Assembly (NCBI GenBank): GCA_945859605.1
Contig: OX243824.1
Coordinates: 30,296,677 to 30,360,676 of the forward strand
Length of the DNA: 64,000 nucleotides
Direction of reading: 5' to 3'
From: Lumbricus rubellus
Taxonomy: Eukaryota; Annelida; Clitellata; Crassiclitellata; Lumbricidae
Below are positions 9,230 through 20,076 of the stretch, piece after piece. Made by a program: the position numbers and the translations under genes. The notes beneath the pieces are model-generated. The model did no database searches. It was not told the origin of the DNA and was given only the letters and a program-made list of their open reading frames with translations. Numbering within the stretch: the first letter of the stretch is position 1; every line of letters begins with the position of its first letter.

Positions 9230-10302
9230 ATGCCTGTCGATAAATTCGGTCACACCGATGTTAGTTCATCACAAAGAGTAATTGCTGGAGGAGTTACTCT
9301 TAGTCAAATAAATGAGAGTTTTCTTCGATTGGATGGAGCAAACATCGCGACTGGAAATTTAAAAATGGGTGGTCACAAAATTAAAGGACTACCAACAACG
9401 AAACCTTTGACAGCAGCAATGGATGAGGCTTTAAGTTGGGTCAAGCCATTGATTTGATAACGAATCACGACGATTCTCCGTCCAACGATAATCATTTGAC
9501 GAATAAGAAATACGTTAATGAACAAGTTGCATCGAAGGTGGCTAAGACTGGTGATACAATGACTGGTGATCTATTCTTAAACGTTGGCTCCGATCGTCTG
9601 CGTTCAATGGGTTGTAAGGACTTGAGAGGAGATAATAAAGAATTCACTATTTTCTTAGGTAGTATACGAAATAAACTACAATGTTCGTTAAACAATCCTA
9701 TTACATTACAATCGATGGATGGATTTCGTTTTAGAATAAACAATGAAATCATGTTAGAGATGGTTAAGTCGACGCAATACAATATTTCATCTCAAATAAA
9801 TGTGCATACAACCATCTTTATGCATGATGGTTACATTACAGGTCTACACAAACCCAACAGCGCCAGCGATGCAGCTACGAAGCAGTATGCAGATTCTATC
9901 TCAATCGGTCCCGCGCTTAGCATTCATTCTTTCACTCGTCAAGCCATAGACGCTAAAACTCACACAAGAGTTTCTTTCGATAATGAAAGATTCAAAACCG
10001 ATGCTGGCATAAGTACGAGACTGACTCGTGTCACTCCCGGAAAAGCCGGATACTATTTGGTTTCGACGTATATAGAATTTTGTGACACTAATACCGCTCA
10101 TGGTAACGTCTACCTGTATAAAAATGGAGCGAATTACATGCAAATTGCGGGCGGAGGGGGTACGGGAGCTGCGCATAACAATTCAACCGGTTGTAGCATA
10201 GTTTTTGTAACCAACACCGATTTTCTCGAGATATTCGTTTTTTCACACAACGCACTAAATATATTAGCTAGAGACTTTTCGGCGGTATTCATACGACCTT
10301 GA
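9230..10302 (+). pseudogene. Element A: fiber-like protein 2, C1q/TNF-like head, one frameshift
   Basis: It starts at ATG 9230 after TATATAAA. The frame breaks at about 9437-9443, where the G-run is one base short compared with fiber 1; the remainder is open to 10302. The N-terminal tip and shaft repeats match fiber 1 over hundreds of bases almost identically. The C-terminal 130 residues (THTRVSFDN, PGKAGYYLVSTYIEF, VYLYKNGANYMQIAGGG, DFSAVFI) form a beta-sandwich typical of C1q-like heads. The same head type is used by both element B fibers. It is probably an exchangeable attachment protein. Confidence 0.78.
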
Positions 10303-10725
10303 TTTTTAACTGGTTTCTAGCTTACACAAAAGACTAGGACTTTTAACTGGTTTATTAGCTGATTGTTTCTTCAATGGAAACACCCCTAGTTTATCCTTTA
10401 GCACCATTTAAACTTAATTTATCTTCAATATCAGGCTTCTTAAAAGGTAGCTAAGTAATTAATTATGCATCAGGAAAAATAATAAAATACCCCAAAGGAG
10501 AAGAGGAGGAATCAGGGGGAAATAATAAAAGACTACTAACCACGGTACTACCGAGCTATCCACTGCACTACCGAGCACCCCCCCCCCCTCAGGAAATAAT
10601 AAAAGACATCCAAAGGGCAAAATATACATCTACTCCTGAAGACGAGGCCTGACCCACCAGACATACATTCTTCAATTAATAATAGTCCATAAGTTCCTGG
10701 GGGAATGAAGTACCTCAGGGCCAAA
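10303..10725. other. Right flank of element A, terminus not resolved
   Basis: There is no gene here. Two copies of TTTTAACTGGTTT (10304-10316, 10341-10353) lie just after fiber 2. Nearly the inverse motif (AAATCAGTTAAAA, 58926-58938) lies just outside the integrase of element C, so these may be the inner part of a terminal inverted repeat. A poly-C tract and direct repeats of AATAATAAAAGAC follow. I could not place the exact end or the 6-bp target duplication. Confidence 0.5.
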
Positions 10726-10726
10726 A

Positions 10727-10748
10727 AAATAATAATAATAATAATAAC

Positions 10749-10780
<32 letters not shown>

Positions 10781-11085
10781 CAACCACGATTTCTATGGCG
10801 CCGTAACACAGCCATGCCGTTACAAGGGCGCCTCACATACTAAACTAAACAGCAGGATAGGCCTTAATGTGAGTCTTGAGTCCGGATAGGAAGGTGTCAA
10901 CTGAGCCAGCCGCTCGCAGGGCGGGAGGAAGACTGTTCCAGTATCTAGGGCCGGTGCCACTGAGAAAGCGCGGTCACCGAAACGGGTTTTCATCCGGCGT
11001 ACACGAAGCTCGCTTTTGTCGAGCGATCTAAGTCGTAACCCGGAGGCGGAGGAGTGCGTCACGATGCAGTAATCACGCATAATTA
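10727..11085 (-). mobile_element. LINE 3' end fragment with (ATT)n tail
   Basis: Read on the minus strand, 11080 to about 10860 encodes a broken reverse-transcriptase C-terminus (LRVRRMKTRFGDRAFSV, then in another frame a WNSLPPALR-type block), the usual ending of CR1/L2-like LINEs. It is followed by a short 3' UTR and a (TTATTA)n tail at 10727-10782. It is 5'-truncated and frameshifted. Confidence 0.65.
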
Positions 11086-11300
11086 TAATCAGGCGCAGCT
11101 CCGTTTATTCTTGGATATTCTTCTTTTCTCTGTATTCTATATTCCTCTATGTTCTTCTTAACTAAATAAGCGTCAAGTAGAGTAGAACTGTTAGAAAATA
11201 CTTCTTAGTTGTCACAATTAACTTTGTAATTCATCTGACTTCATTCTTACTACATACATTTACGCTCACCACGTGCATGAAGCGCATCCCTATATTATAA
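11086..11300. other. No recognisable content
   Basis: AT-rich sequence without a coding signal or repeat I can support. Confidence 0.5.
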
Positions 11301-11555
11301 CTGACGAACCGTCCGCATGACGAATCGTCCGTGGACGAAACGTCCTCTGACGAATCGTCCGCTTGACGAACAGGCCATGACGTGACGAATCGTCCGCTTG
11401 ACGAACAGGCCATGACGTGACGAATCGTCCGCTTGACGAACAGGCCATAATGTGACGAATCGTTCGCTTGACGAACAGGCCATAATGTGACGAATCGTCC
11501 GCTTGACGAACAAGCCATGATGTGACGAATCGTCCGCTTGACGAAAGGTCCGCAT
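11301..11555 (+). repeat. Minisatellite of GACGAAYCGTCC units
   Basis: About six imperfect 35-bp units contain TGACGAATCGTCC and GCTTGACGAACAGGCC. The unit resembles the inverse of the array at 43930-44195 (GGACGATTCGTC, GTCATGGACTG). It is the same style of short-unit repeat found in the terminal repeats of the foldback elements at 18.8 and 29.9 kb, and could be one arm of a broken foldback element. Confidence 0.7.
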
Positions 11556-11923
11556 ACCAGTTTCATGAGGTCTAGGCCTCTGTGCGCAAAGCTTTTAGGT
11601 TGAAGAGTGAATATCTTTTCTGATCTCATCTAGTTTGACATAACCTGACTTCACTTGATGTGATTCTATTTCTATTGTCTAAATCTTTTCACTTCGAGTC
11701 TTACCTGTCATAAACAGCTCCATTAGGCTGACAATGATAAGATTGGTGGTGAAAATAAAAACGACATTTTTAATAATTAAAATTAATGACTTCATCAATC
11801 GTCCAAAGTGCAATCTTTAAACTTATCCATTAACCACGTGACGATGAAGATGCCAATTATAACGATAACGGCATAAAAAAGATGTAGAGCACTGTCAAAA
11901 TATTAAATGCAGTATAGTGATAA

Positions 11924-12061
11924 GGACGACGACGACGACGATGCTGATGATAATGATGATAATGATGATAATGAAGATGATGATGATGATGATGATGATG
12001 ACGACGATGATGATGATGATGATGGTGATGATGACGATGATGATGATGATGATGATGGTGG

Positions 12062-12095
<34 letters not shown>

Positions 12096-12345
12096 AATGA
12101 TGATGATGATGACGACGATGACGATGACGATGATGATAATGATAATGATGATGATGATGATGATGATGTTGATGACGACGACGATGATGACGATGATAAT
12201 GATGATGATGATAATGATGATGATGATGATGATAATGATAATGATAATGATGATGATGACGATGAAGGTGATGATGATGATGATGATGATGATGACGACG
12301 ACGATGATGATGATGATGATGATGATGACTATGACGACGATGATA
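11924..12345 (+). repeat. (GAT/GAC)n microsatellite
   Basis: About 420 bp of interrupted GAT/GAC/AAT triplets. The open frames across it (poly-Asp, poly-Met, poly-His, poly-Ile) are artefacts of the repeat. It ends 65 bp before an EGF exon. The stretch 11556-11923 shows nothing recognisable. Confidence 0.95.
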
Positions 12346-12410
12346 TGTCCGATAATGATCATAATTATTAATATGTGTGTGTGTGCAATGTTTTATGTCG
12401 TACTCTGCAG

Positions 12411-12524
12411 TGCGTAATCCGTGTGACGATCGCGAATGTGCCAACGGTGGAACTTGTCTCAATAACTGTGGACGGCCACAGTGCATCTGTCGTCCTGGAT
12501 GGACTGGAGAATTGTGTTTTGATT
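12411..12524 (+). CDS. Host gene 1: EGF-like exon 1
   Basis: A 114-bp exon bounded by CTGCAG and GTAAGC, phase 1 at both ends. It encodes one EGF-like module with six Cys in the order PCDDREC, GGTC, NNC, QCIC, GWTGELC. One module per symmetric phase-1 exon is typical of extracellular EGF proteins. The exons at 14.5, 16.3 and 17.0 kb have the same form, so they belong to one plus-strand gene. No calcium-binding consensus is evident. The protein would be secreted or on the cell surface. Confidence 0.85.
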
Positions 12525-13452
12525 GTAAGCTATTACGCTATACTTAAAACGAAATTACATGTTTTCTGCAAACATTGTCAAGTCATATTGGCTAAAACAA
12601 CGTATGCACATTCACATAAAGCACAAGGTATAGTATTTTATCGTATTTAAATGAGACAAGGCTTAATAATTATCTCAGTCTTCGTCCTGACGTACTATCT
12701 ACATGTAAGTTCATTGTAATCACGTTCAAAAGTAAAATCAATCTTCTTATTGGTCACTTTTGCGAGCGGATGGAGCAAACCTCGATCCCTGTTTGCCTAT
12801 TTACATGGTTCCATGGCAATACGCTACATAGAAACCAGTCTAACTGAGTTATGCATTTGCGAAGGATCGATTCTTTTCTGATCAACCACGATCGCTGATT
12901 AGACGTCATAATAAGTAAGTATATGAAAGCGTGACACCAAGAACTTTAACTGCATCAACTCGTTCAATCCCTAATATAACCACTTGCATTCCGTGAAACC
13001 ACAGATGTAGGTTTGCACAAAGGTCTTCTGTTGAGTTCAACAACGTGTCGTCCATTATTAAACGCTCGTCAAGAAACAGAACATAGGACCTACGTACATT
13101 ATGTTCTGCGTATTCATTGTTTCAATTAATTTCGTTCTGCGCATCGTTCTTGACCTCTCACAAGTATCTGATTTGTCAATCGCTATCTACTTCTTCACCG
13201 TGTACAACAATAGTTCGGACTTTCATCTTAATACAGCAGTTTATTCGTTGCCTGACGCCCAGTAAAAAAATGCCTGAACTTCCACGTAAATAGAACATGT
13301 TATAAACTGGTATGCTTAGTCATTGATCAACTCTGAGACGCTAAAATATTCCATTTGCTACCATGATGCTTAAATTTCATTGTCTGAAGGGTTTTAACAC
13401 GACAGAGACGTAAACCTATGCCTATTCTGCAACAGCTGTACCCGAATCAGAA

Positions 13453-13453
<1 letters not shown>
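12525..13453. other. Intron sequence, nothing recognised
   Basis: AT-rich intron with no coding potential, repeat or transposon end that I can support. Confidence 0.5.
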
Positions 13454-13541
<88 letters not shown>

Positions 13542-13563
13542 ATCGTAATCGTAATCGTAATCG
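13454..13563 (+). repeat. (AGT)n microsatellite with (CGTAAT)n end
   Basis: About 29 uninterrupted AGT units are followed by four CGTAAT units, in an intron. The poly-Ser frame across it is not a gene. Confidence 0.95.
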
Positions 13564-13623
13564 TTCAAAATGGTTGTCCATAAGAGGACTTTTACAAGTC
13601 CATGGTGGTCCAGGTCGAGTTAC

Positions 13624-13950
13624 TATGCAGGGTAGGCAAAAAGAAACCCCCTAAGGTTTTGCCAATATCTTGGCCAGAAGTAAGAATTTCAAAATGAAAT
13701 TTCACACGCTTAACGCAAAATCATATTTACACATGATGGCCAGATTTCATGAAAATATTTCAAACAGAACAAAAATTATACCACTTTTAGGGAGGCCACC
13801 CACTGTTTTTGACGATTCAAAAACGTAACGCAACAGAAAGTAACAAAAAACCGATTTAAATATTCTGGTCAATATCTTGGCCAGAAGTAAGAATATCGAT
13901 AAAAAAATTAAGAGGCTTAATGTCAAAATTGGAAGTTTTAGTTGATAGTC
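13624..13950 (+). mobile_element. Fragment of a mariner-type MITE
   Basis: It begins CAGGGTAGGCAAAAAGAAAC after TATG and matches about 200 bp of the left arm of the full MITE at 40319-41215 (CCTAAGGTTTTGCC, ATATCTTGGCCAGAAG, ACACATGATGGCCAG). The right arm is replaced by a second partial copy of the arm at 13860-13950. Confidence 0.75.
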
Positions 13951-14527
13951 TTTCCTAAGCAGCTTCGCTTACATCTAAAAGGTGCACATACTTTCTGATT
14001 CTTGATATTTTCGTATCTTTGGCTTACCGTGTGCTTCCGTGTGCAATTTATTATGGTCATTTGCATTTGAACCTTTCCTGTGATTTAATAATTTTCAACT
14101 TCATGATAAGACTGTGGTCATGGGCGGAGACGGGGACGGGGACGAAAGTGGCCGAAGGAAAGATGCGAAATTTTTTGACGGACAAATGGCTGAGTGTCGC
14201 CGAAAAAGTCTCCATCTTTTGCCGGCAAATATTTCTGACGACTTTTTTATTGTCCTGACGCTCAGAGGTTGGGAGGACAAATGCATGGGCCGTCCCCCCA
14301 ACACCTCCATTGGGGGGCGTCCTTTCTGTTCCCCAGTAGGTCTTCGCCCATGTATAGAGTCCTGAAGTTAAGGAATTACAATTGGCAGTTTCCCAAAAAA
14401 CTGTCCCGGTTTTTGATGGTCAGAAAATCAAAATGGTCATCGTAGTATAGATACTGTACGCACACTTAGCCCGTCTTCCCCTACATACTCTGTGACTGAG
14501 CATGAACAGCTTCTGTGTATTCTACAG
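13951..14527. other. Intron sequence, nothing recognised
   Basis: Contains a GGGGACGGGGAC stretch and a C-rich hairpin-like segment near 14290-14330, but no gene or element I can support. Confidence 0.5.
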
Positions 14528-14641
14528 TTACGGAACCTTGCGCGAGCAATCCGTGTCAAAATGGTGGTTTGTGTGAAGAAACTGAGAACGGTTTTACCTG
14601 TACATGTCCTCCATCTCTCACTGGACAATATTGTGAACAGA
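14528..14641 (+). CDS. Host gene 1: EGF-like exon 2
   Basis: A 114-bp, phase 1-1 exon between TTCTACAG and GTAAGT. It encodes [14 protein letters not shown] followed by [17 protein letters not shown], a canonical EGF module with all six Cys. Splice sites and length match the neighbouring modules, so this is part of the same extracellular protein as the exons at 12.4, 16.3 and 17.0 kb. Confidence 0.88.
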
Positions 14642-15042
14642 GTAAGTCACAGTTTATCGGATGAAAATGTGACTTATAATTGAAGCAATCTTCATTTCCT
14701 CTGCGTTATGCTATCCCAAAACTCAAAGCATTAATTTTTAATATATGTCGGTTAGTTTACCATCTTTAAATAATACTTTACGTTGAGTTTCTCTGACATA
14801 ATAGCTATTAGCATAATAGTATTATACAGCAGTTGTTGAGTTAACGATGATATGATGCGGTTGTTCTTTTGCCAACAACCTGCGATGTGAGCATCTCAGC
14901 CTCTCTTTGGCTGTTTTCGTCAAATACTTGAAGACCATTTTTTCGATCGTGGTCTAATCACTAAGATAGGCTGTGAGCGTCTGTGATTAGCCTGTGAAGA
15001 ATAAGTCTGTGCATTGAGTCGAGTGTTTGTGGTTGCTTTGTA
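14642..15042. other. Intron sequence, nothing recognised
   Basis: Ordinary AT-rich intron ending in the polypyrimidine-poor acceptor TTTGTAG that originally served the 16.3-kb exon. Confidence 0.5.
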
Positions 15043-15051
15043 GTAATTGAC

Positions 15052-16320
15052 CAGTGTTTAATCTAGACGTCTCTGGGGGGGGGGAAAGTTCCCCCCCCAG
15101 GATTGACATTTCCCCCCCCAGAAAAATTTGACAAAATGATATTAGTTTTTTTACTGTTTTCATCATTGTTTTACATGAAGTGTTATAATATATCATGATA
15201 TTATTTACTATTATATGATTATAACGACATTATTTACTAATATAATATACTATCATGTTGCAATGAGTAGGCTATAACTTACTGTATATATTAGTATAAA
15301 CACTATTTTTGCCTAACTAAAAACAGAGACGACATACCTCCAGAAACATTTGGCAAAATGATATTAGTTTTTAGCTGCTGCTTACATCATCGCATTACAT
15401 TAACTGTTACAATATAATATACCGTAATATTATTTACTATTATATGGTTATAGTAATTATCTACTATTATAATATAATTTATTATGACACAATCCTGCTC
15501 AAATGAGTGTTAAGATGAGACCTTAAAATGCTACCATTGCAATGTGGAAATTCAAAAATTTTCTCATGATGCTCTGAACAAGTACAGGCATTTAGTTAAG
15601 ATGACACCTTAAAATGCTGCCAATGCAATGTGGAAATTCAAATATTTTCCGATATGCTCTGAACAAGTACGGGCATTTTGTTAAGATGACACCTTAAAAT
15701 GCTGTCATTGCAATGTGGAAATTCAAAAAATTTCTGATGAGGCACTGAACAAGTACAGTTATTTTTGTTAAAATGACACCATAAAATGCTGCCATTGCAA
15801 TGTGGAAATTCAAAAATTTTCTGATGATGCTCTGAACAAGTACAGGCATTTTGTTAAGATGACACCTTAAAATGCTGCCATTGCAATGTGGAAATTCAAA
15901 AAATTTCTGATGAGGCACTAAACAAGTACAGGTATTTTTGTTAAAATGACACCATAAAATGCTGCCATTGCAATGTGGAAATTCAAAAATTTTCTGATGA
16001 TGCTCTGAACAAGTACAGGCATTTTGTTAAGATGACACCTTAAAATGCTGCCATTGCAATGTGGAAATTCAAAAAATTTCTGATGAGCCTCTGAAAAAGT
16101 ACAGGTATTTTGTTAAGATGACACCTTAAAATGCTACCATTGCAATGTGGAAATTCAAAAAGTTTCTGATGGGGAGGGGGCACATCCCCCTCCCCATACC
16201 CCTCCCCTTACGGGTCTCGGCGCTACGCGCCTCACGAGCGTCCTTCGGACGCTCGATTGTCTCCCCCTCCAGAAATCTGAATTCCCCCCCCCCAGCGGAG
16301 GGGGACTAGATTAAACACTG
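15052..16320. mobile_element. hAT-like MITE inserted at a splice acceptor
   Basis: The 1269-bp element has perfect 15-bp terminal inverted repeats (CAGTGTTTAATCTAG) and is flanked by the direct repeat GTAATTGAC (15043-15051 and 16321-16329). CAGTG ends and an 8-9 bp duplication fit hAT. Poly-C/poly-G blocks lie inside both ends. The middle is a minisatellite, and near the right end GAGCGTCC-TTC-GGACGCTC can form a perfect hairpin. There is no transposase frame, so it is non-autonomous. The duplicated bases include the acceptor G and the first eight exon bases of the next EGF exon. Confidence 0.85.
15500..16170 (+). repeat. Minisatellite inside the hAT-like MITE
   Basis: About eight direct copies of an 84-90 bp unit, recognised by CTTAAAATGCTGCCATTGC, AATGTGGAAATTCAAA and CTGAACAAGTACAGGCATTT. 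Two alternating subtypes (GATGATGCTC and GATGAGGCAC) suggest expansion by two-unit blocks. Confidence 0.9.
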
Positions 16321-16321
16321 G

Positions 16322-16435
16322 TAATTGACTTGTGTGCCAGCAATCCATGTATGTCTGGTAGCACCTGTGCTTTCGACTGCAGCGGCTATCACTGCTTTTG
16401 CAGCGACGGATGGACTGGACTGAACTGTGAAACGC
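16322..16435 (+). pseudogene. Host gene 1: EGF-like exon 3, acceptor separated by MITE
   Basis: 114 bp, phase 1-1, ending at the donor GTATGT. It encodes CASNPCMSGSTC, CSGYHCFC and GWTGLNCET with six Cys. Before the MITE insertion the exon followed TTGTAG at 15038-15043. Now that acceptor is 1.27 kb upstream, and the copy left beside the exon has no AG. The next AG upstream (inside the MITE terminus) would bring an in-frame TAA. The coding part is intact, but normal splicing should fail or skip this module; skipping would keep frame because the exon is symmetric. Confidence 0.75.
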
Positions 16436-17024
16436 GTATGTCGTCTTCTTTGTGAACGAAACACAGCGATTAGACTTAATTAGCGACATCGGTGACGTGC
16501 CAATGATGAAGATGACGATGACGTCGATGTCTTGTAATGTGACCATGCTTGAGCGACTTTATGAAAAGCTCATTTTTTTCGTGCCAAACTGTCAATCGTA
16601 AAGTCTATGGCTAAAATAACCGCCAATTGGTTTTATGATATCGAGGTCAGATCAGGAGGCTAGCAATAGAACCTGTACAACTAAGCAAATATTCATGGCG
16701 TCTAGTTCTAACAGAATTTGTCGCTCGACCGTTCGCGTTAAGTGATCTCTTCTTTGTAGCCTATGTTGGGAAAGGGATGGGACAGCACACTTTTGGATAC
16801 AGGTAGGCCTACAGGAGAAATTGAGTTTGAGTTGAAATTTGAAGGTCATACTGCAACCTTGAAAGAGGGACGTTTTTAGGCGCCCAAGCCCCTGACAAAC
16901 TCCGATCATGGTGTTCAGTCGTCTGTTTCCTCTATTGTTTCATTGACTTATAATTAATTTGCTATGGAGAGAAGAAGTTGCAGCGAATGTTCGAGATGCA
17001 GTGTGTAGTTGATTTCTGTTGCAG
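16436..17024. other. Intron with one TAGGCCTA site
   Basis: AT-rich intron. TAGGCCTA occurs at about 16803-16810. Nothing else was recognised. Confidence 0.5.
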
Positions 17025-17141
17025 TTATTGACCCCTGCCTCCCCAACCCTTGTCTCAACGGCGGATATTGTAATGCAACAACAGGAACTTCATTTATCTG
17101 CACTTGTCCGCCAGATTGGACCGAAGTGATATGCGAATCAG
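17025..17141 (+). CDS. Host gene 1: EGF-like exon 4
   Basis: A 117-bp, phase 1-1 exon between TTGCAG and GTGAGT. It encodes DPCLPNPCLNGGYC and SFICTCPPDWTEVICES, a six-Cys EGF module. It is the last EGF exon before a 7-kb intron leading to the Cys-rich terminal exon at 24149. The donor and downstream 25 bp are duplicated 61 bp further on. Confidence 0.88.
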
Positions 17142-17280
17142 GTGAGTTCAAATTTATTTTTATTCAGGTCATGTTCGGTTTTAGTGGGTTAATCTAGTCA
17201 CGTGAGTTCAAATTTATTTTTATTCAAACCTATGACCATGTTCGGTCTTACTGCTTAGTGGGTTAATCTGGTCGATCATA
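17142..17280 (+). repeat. Tandem duplication including the exon 4 donor
   Basis: GTGAGTTCAAATTTATTTTT at the exon 4 donor recurs at about 17202, together with CATGTTCGGT and GTGGGTTAATCT, as a diverged 61-70 bp duplication. Two potential donors therefore lie in line; use of the second would add an intronic extension. Confidence 0.75.
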
Positions 17281-18822
17281 ATATTATTCTATTTCCTTCC
17301 ACAAGAAAAGAACTGCTTAGTGACAGAGCTCTAATAGAGCTGAACTCATTTAGTTTTGCTTTCAGCTATACATTTTTTTTCGTGCACTGGGTCCTCTCCT
17401 TTATTGCATATATTCATATAATATTCTGCTGACATTCCATCCATATTATTCTCAAAGCACATGGCAACTGGTCACCTCTATGCTGATGATGTACCCATGG
17501 TTCACCCACTGCTCAGGTTGCTCTCTTGATCCCCGCATTGATACTCACTCTCTCTGTCTCTGTCTCTGTGTCTATCTCTGTCTCTATCTCTGTCTCTGTC
17601 TGTCTGTGTGTCTGACTCTCTCTCTCTCCAGTTTTGGAAGTCTTCAAATCGGCTCTCACTGAATCCACATAACTCATCCGATTTTGGCACTGCCTTACAG
17701 TGATTTTTTTAAACGTGCAGTTGTACACAACATGTGCAGTTCTAAATGGATTTGTGCAGTTGTAGAAGCACTCATGTACAATTAAAACTAGCAAAAATGG
17801 TCATTGTCCTCCGATTGGAAGTAATTTACCATAGAGGATGGGAATGAAAAGAAGGAATTGTGCAGTTTTAAAAATTCCTTTAAAACAGCCCTGTTGCCTT
17901 CATGGGCGTCCGCAGCAGGGCGCAAGGGGGCGCAAGTGCGCTCCCTGGATTTTTCGCATATTTGCAGAATAAATTTAGAATATTTGGTTATGATTATTGC
18001 AACGTGATTTTCAACGTTATATTCGGTGCGTTCTACAACTTGGACCTATAATTATAGGTACTATCTTTCTTTGGGCGCATAACGTAGGCTATAGAATTCT
18101 CTCGTGGTAATATTGAAATTCATACGGTAAAAATGCATTCATTCGTATCGCCTAATAGACAAGTAATTGGTGTCGTGTTCCCATAAACAGCGGATCTTGT
18201 GTTGTTTCACTGCGAGATAATAGGTCCAGCTGGTGAAATGCGAATAGTCACACATACACACACACACACACACACAAGGATGCAAACTTAATTGGCACTG
18301 GCTGGAGCGACAATGTCTGATTGTGACTAATAAATCAGCTTCTTCCCTCAGGTGCCAACCAAGAGCGAGGGTGCCAGCTAGAAACAGAGAGAAAAGGGAA
18401 GAGGAGGGAGAGAAGAGAAAACATCACATCAAAGTTGATACTTGATATGGTGGTGTATATGTATATATATATATATATATCCGTTCAACTTTATCTCTTG
18501 AAATTTGGGAATTATATCCTTGGTCCAATTCTCTAAATATTGTGAAACTTTCAGCTTGATAATGTTATCAGGCATCGGAGATATTTGACAAACAGTTTAT
18601 CTTACTTTTTTAACCACGGTGTATATAATTATATATCTTTTTCACCTCATTCATACATTTGCTGGGTCATTTCAATTGCTTCCTTCTTTATCCCTAATAC
18701 CAAACAATATATATATATACTTAACACACCTCCTGATATTCAATAGTTATGGTTTTGCTCAGTGGTTTCGCCAACTTAGTTAGGTCATTAGTTAAGAGTT
18801 GTTTTTCGTCTTGATTTAAGTT
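17281..18822. other. Long intron, simple repeats only
   Basis: Contains a CTGTCT/CT-rich microsatellite (17548-17632), an (AC)n tract (18247-18275) and a (TA)n tract (about 18457-18480). The open frames over the CT repeat are not genes. Confidence 0.7.
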
Positions 18823-19531
18823 TCTAGAACGATTGATCACTGGACGGTTGATCACCGGACGATTGATCACCGTTCTAGTGGTCACTGCATTCAACTAAGG
18901 ATGAAAGAGAAATGTCGTATTAACCGCTAGCAAGGATAAACATTGTCGGCTTCTGTTAATTCTATAAGCTCGGTATATATGTAATAGGGACCTATATACA
19001 CAGCAATTAGCACATCACAATATTATTATTAAGTACGCATTCCAAAGAAACGTATTTTGTTCTTTGCGGTCAAAGGCCCATCGCAGTCCAGCAAAGTTTT
19101 TAAAAACCGGTAGGGCCTATACAGCGATCTCTGCATTTAACTAAGCTTGTAAGAAAAATTTCGTATATACCGCTAGTAAATATCGTTGGCTTCTTTTAAT
19201 TCTTATAATTTTTTATGTACATAGGCTACATCAAATAGCACATCACAGTTATAGACTAAAAATGCTCTTACTTTCTTGCGTGTAGTTGCCGATTTATCTT
19301 ATTATAGTTAGACTACCTGTTTACTAACGATTGACAGCCGTTTCAGTATATTTTCACATTTCACTTCATAAGATTTCATTTCAAATTTAATACATTATGT
19401 GGCATATTGAGTATAATTATGTCATAATCTTTTGTATAAATCATGCAATGATCAATCATCCAGTGAACAACCGTCCGGTGATCAACCGCCCGGTGATCAA
19501 CCGTCCGGTGATCAATCGTCCATACATCTGA
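18823..19531. mobile_element. Foldback-type MITE with GGTGATCAACCGTCC-unit arms
   Basis: The left arm (18823-18879) carries three units of GATTGATCACCGGAC and is itself bounded by CTAGAACG and CGTTCTAG. The right arm (19449-19531) carries about five inverse units (CCGTCCGGTGATCAA). The roughly 570-bp centre is non-coding. Arms built of short tandem units that pair across the element are the hallmark of foldback elements. No clear target duplication was identified. Confidence 0.7.
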
Positions 19532-20076
19532 TATAGCTGCATTGTACTCTATTTGTCGATTGCATATTAATAATTTTTTCTCAGCCTGATTATCTCTCTA
19601 TTCCTGCATATGAATGTGGTGTCATGGGCTATTACGTTTTTTATACTTTGCAATGTTTGCATGGCCTTATATTAGCTGGATTGTCCAATGTCCATCCCTT
19701 CTGGATCTCCCCTTTCTAACCATTATGTTGAAGCATTATGTTCACTACCATAATTGTATCATGTTTGTTTGGTTCAAGAAAAAATAAATAAATAAAAATC
19801 ACCTAGCGTGATATTCCCTACAGGGGCACCTATTGCTTCTTTACTTCGTATACTTTCCGCACATCTGATCACATATTCGGTTCGATGACACTTAATCCCT
19901 CGACACTTAAGACCACTATTAGTGTCGCGGGATTAAATGTCGTGCTACCACATATAGCCTACAACTATTATTTTAAGCATATGTTACAATGCATAACGTG
20001 CAATTGTAGGGAGCAATATATTTGATTTCACTTATTTGATGTGACTGTAATTGGGCATCTGTTTTGTTGCATACAG
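19532..20076. other. Intron sequence upstream of the dead terminal exon
   Basis: AT-rich with no element ends recognised. It ends with GTTTTGTTGCATACAG, a good acceptor that is closely matched upstream of the two other terminal-exon copies. Confidence 0.5.

Noticed and set aside
11301..11555. CRISPR-like array with 35-bp period
   Set aside because: The spacers are themselves the same repeat; host is eukaryotic; no cas-like genes.
11924..12345. Long open frames (poly-Asp, poly-His, poly-Met, poly-Ile)
   Set aside because: Pure triplet repeat open in several frames on both strands; no start, splice or domain evidence.
15500..16170. CRISPR-like regularly spaced repeats
   Set aside because: Whole 84-90 bp units are repeated without unique spacers, inside a eukaryotic MITE; it is a minisatellite.
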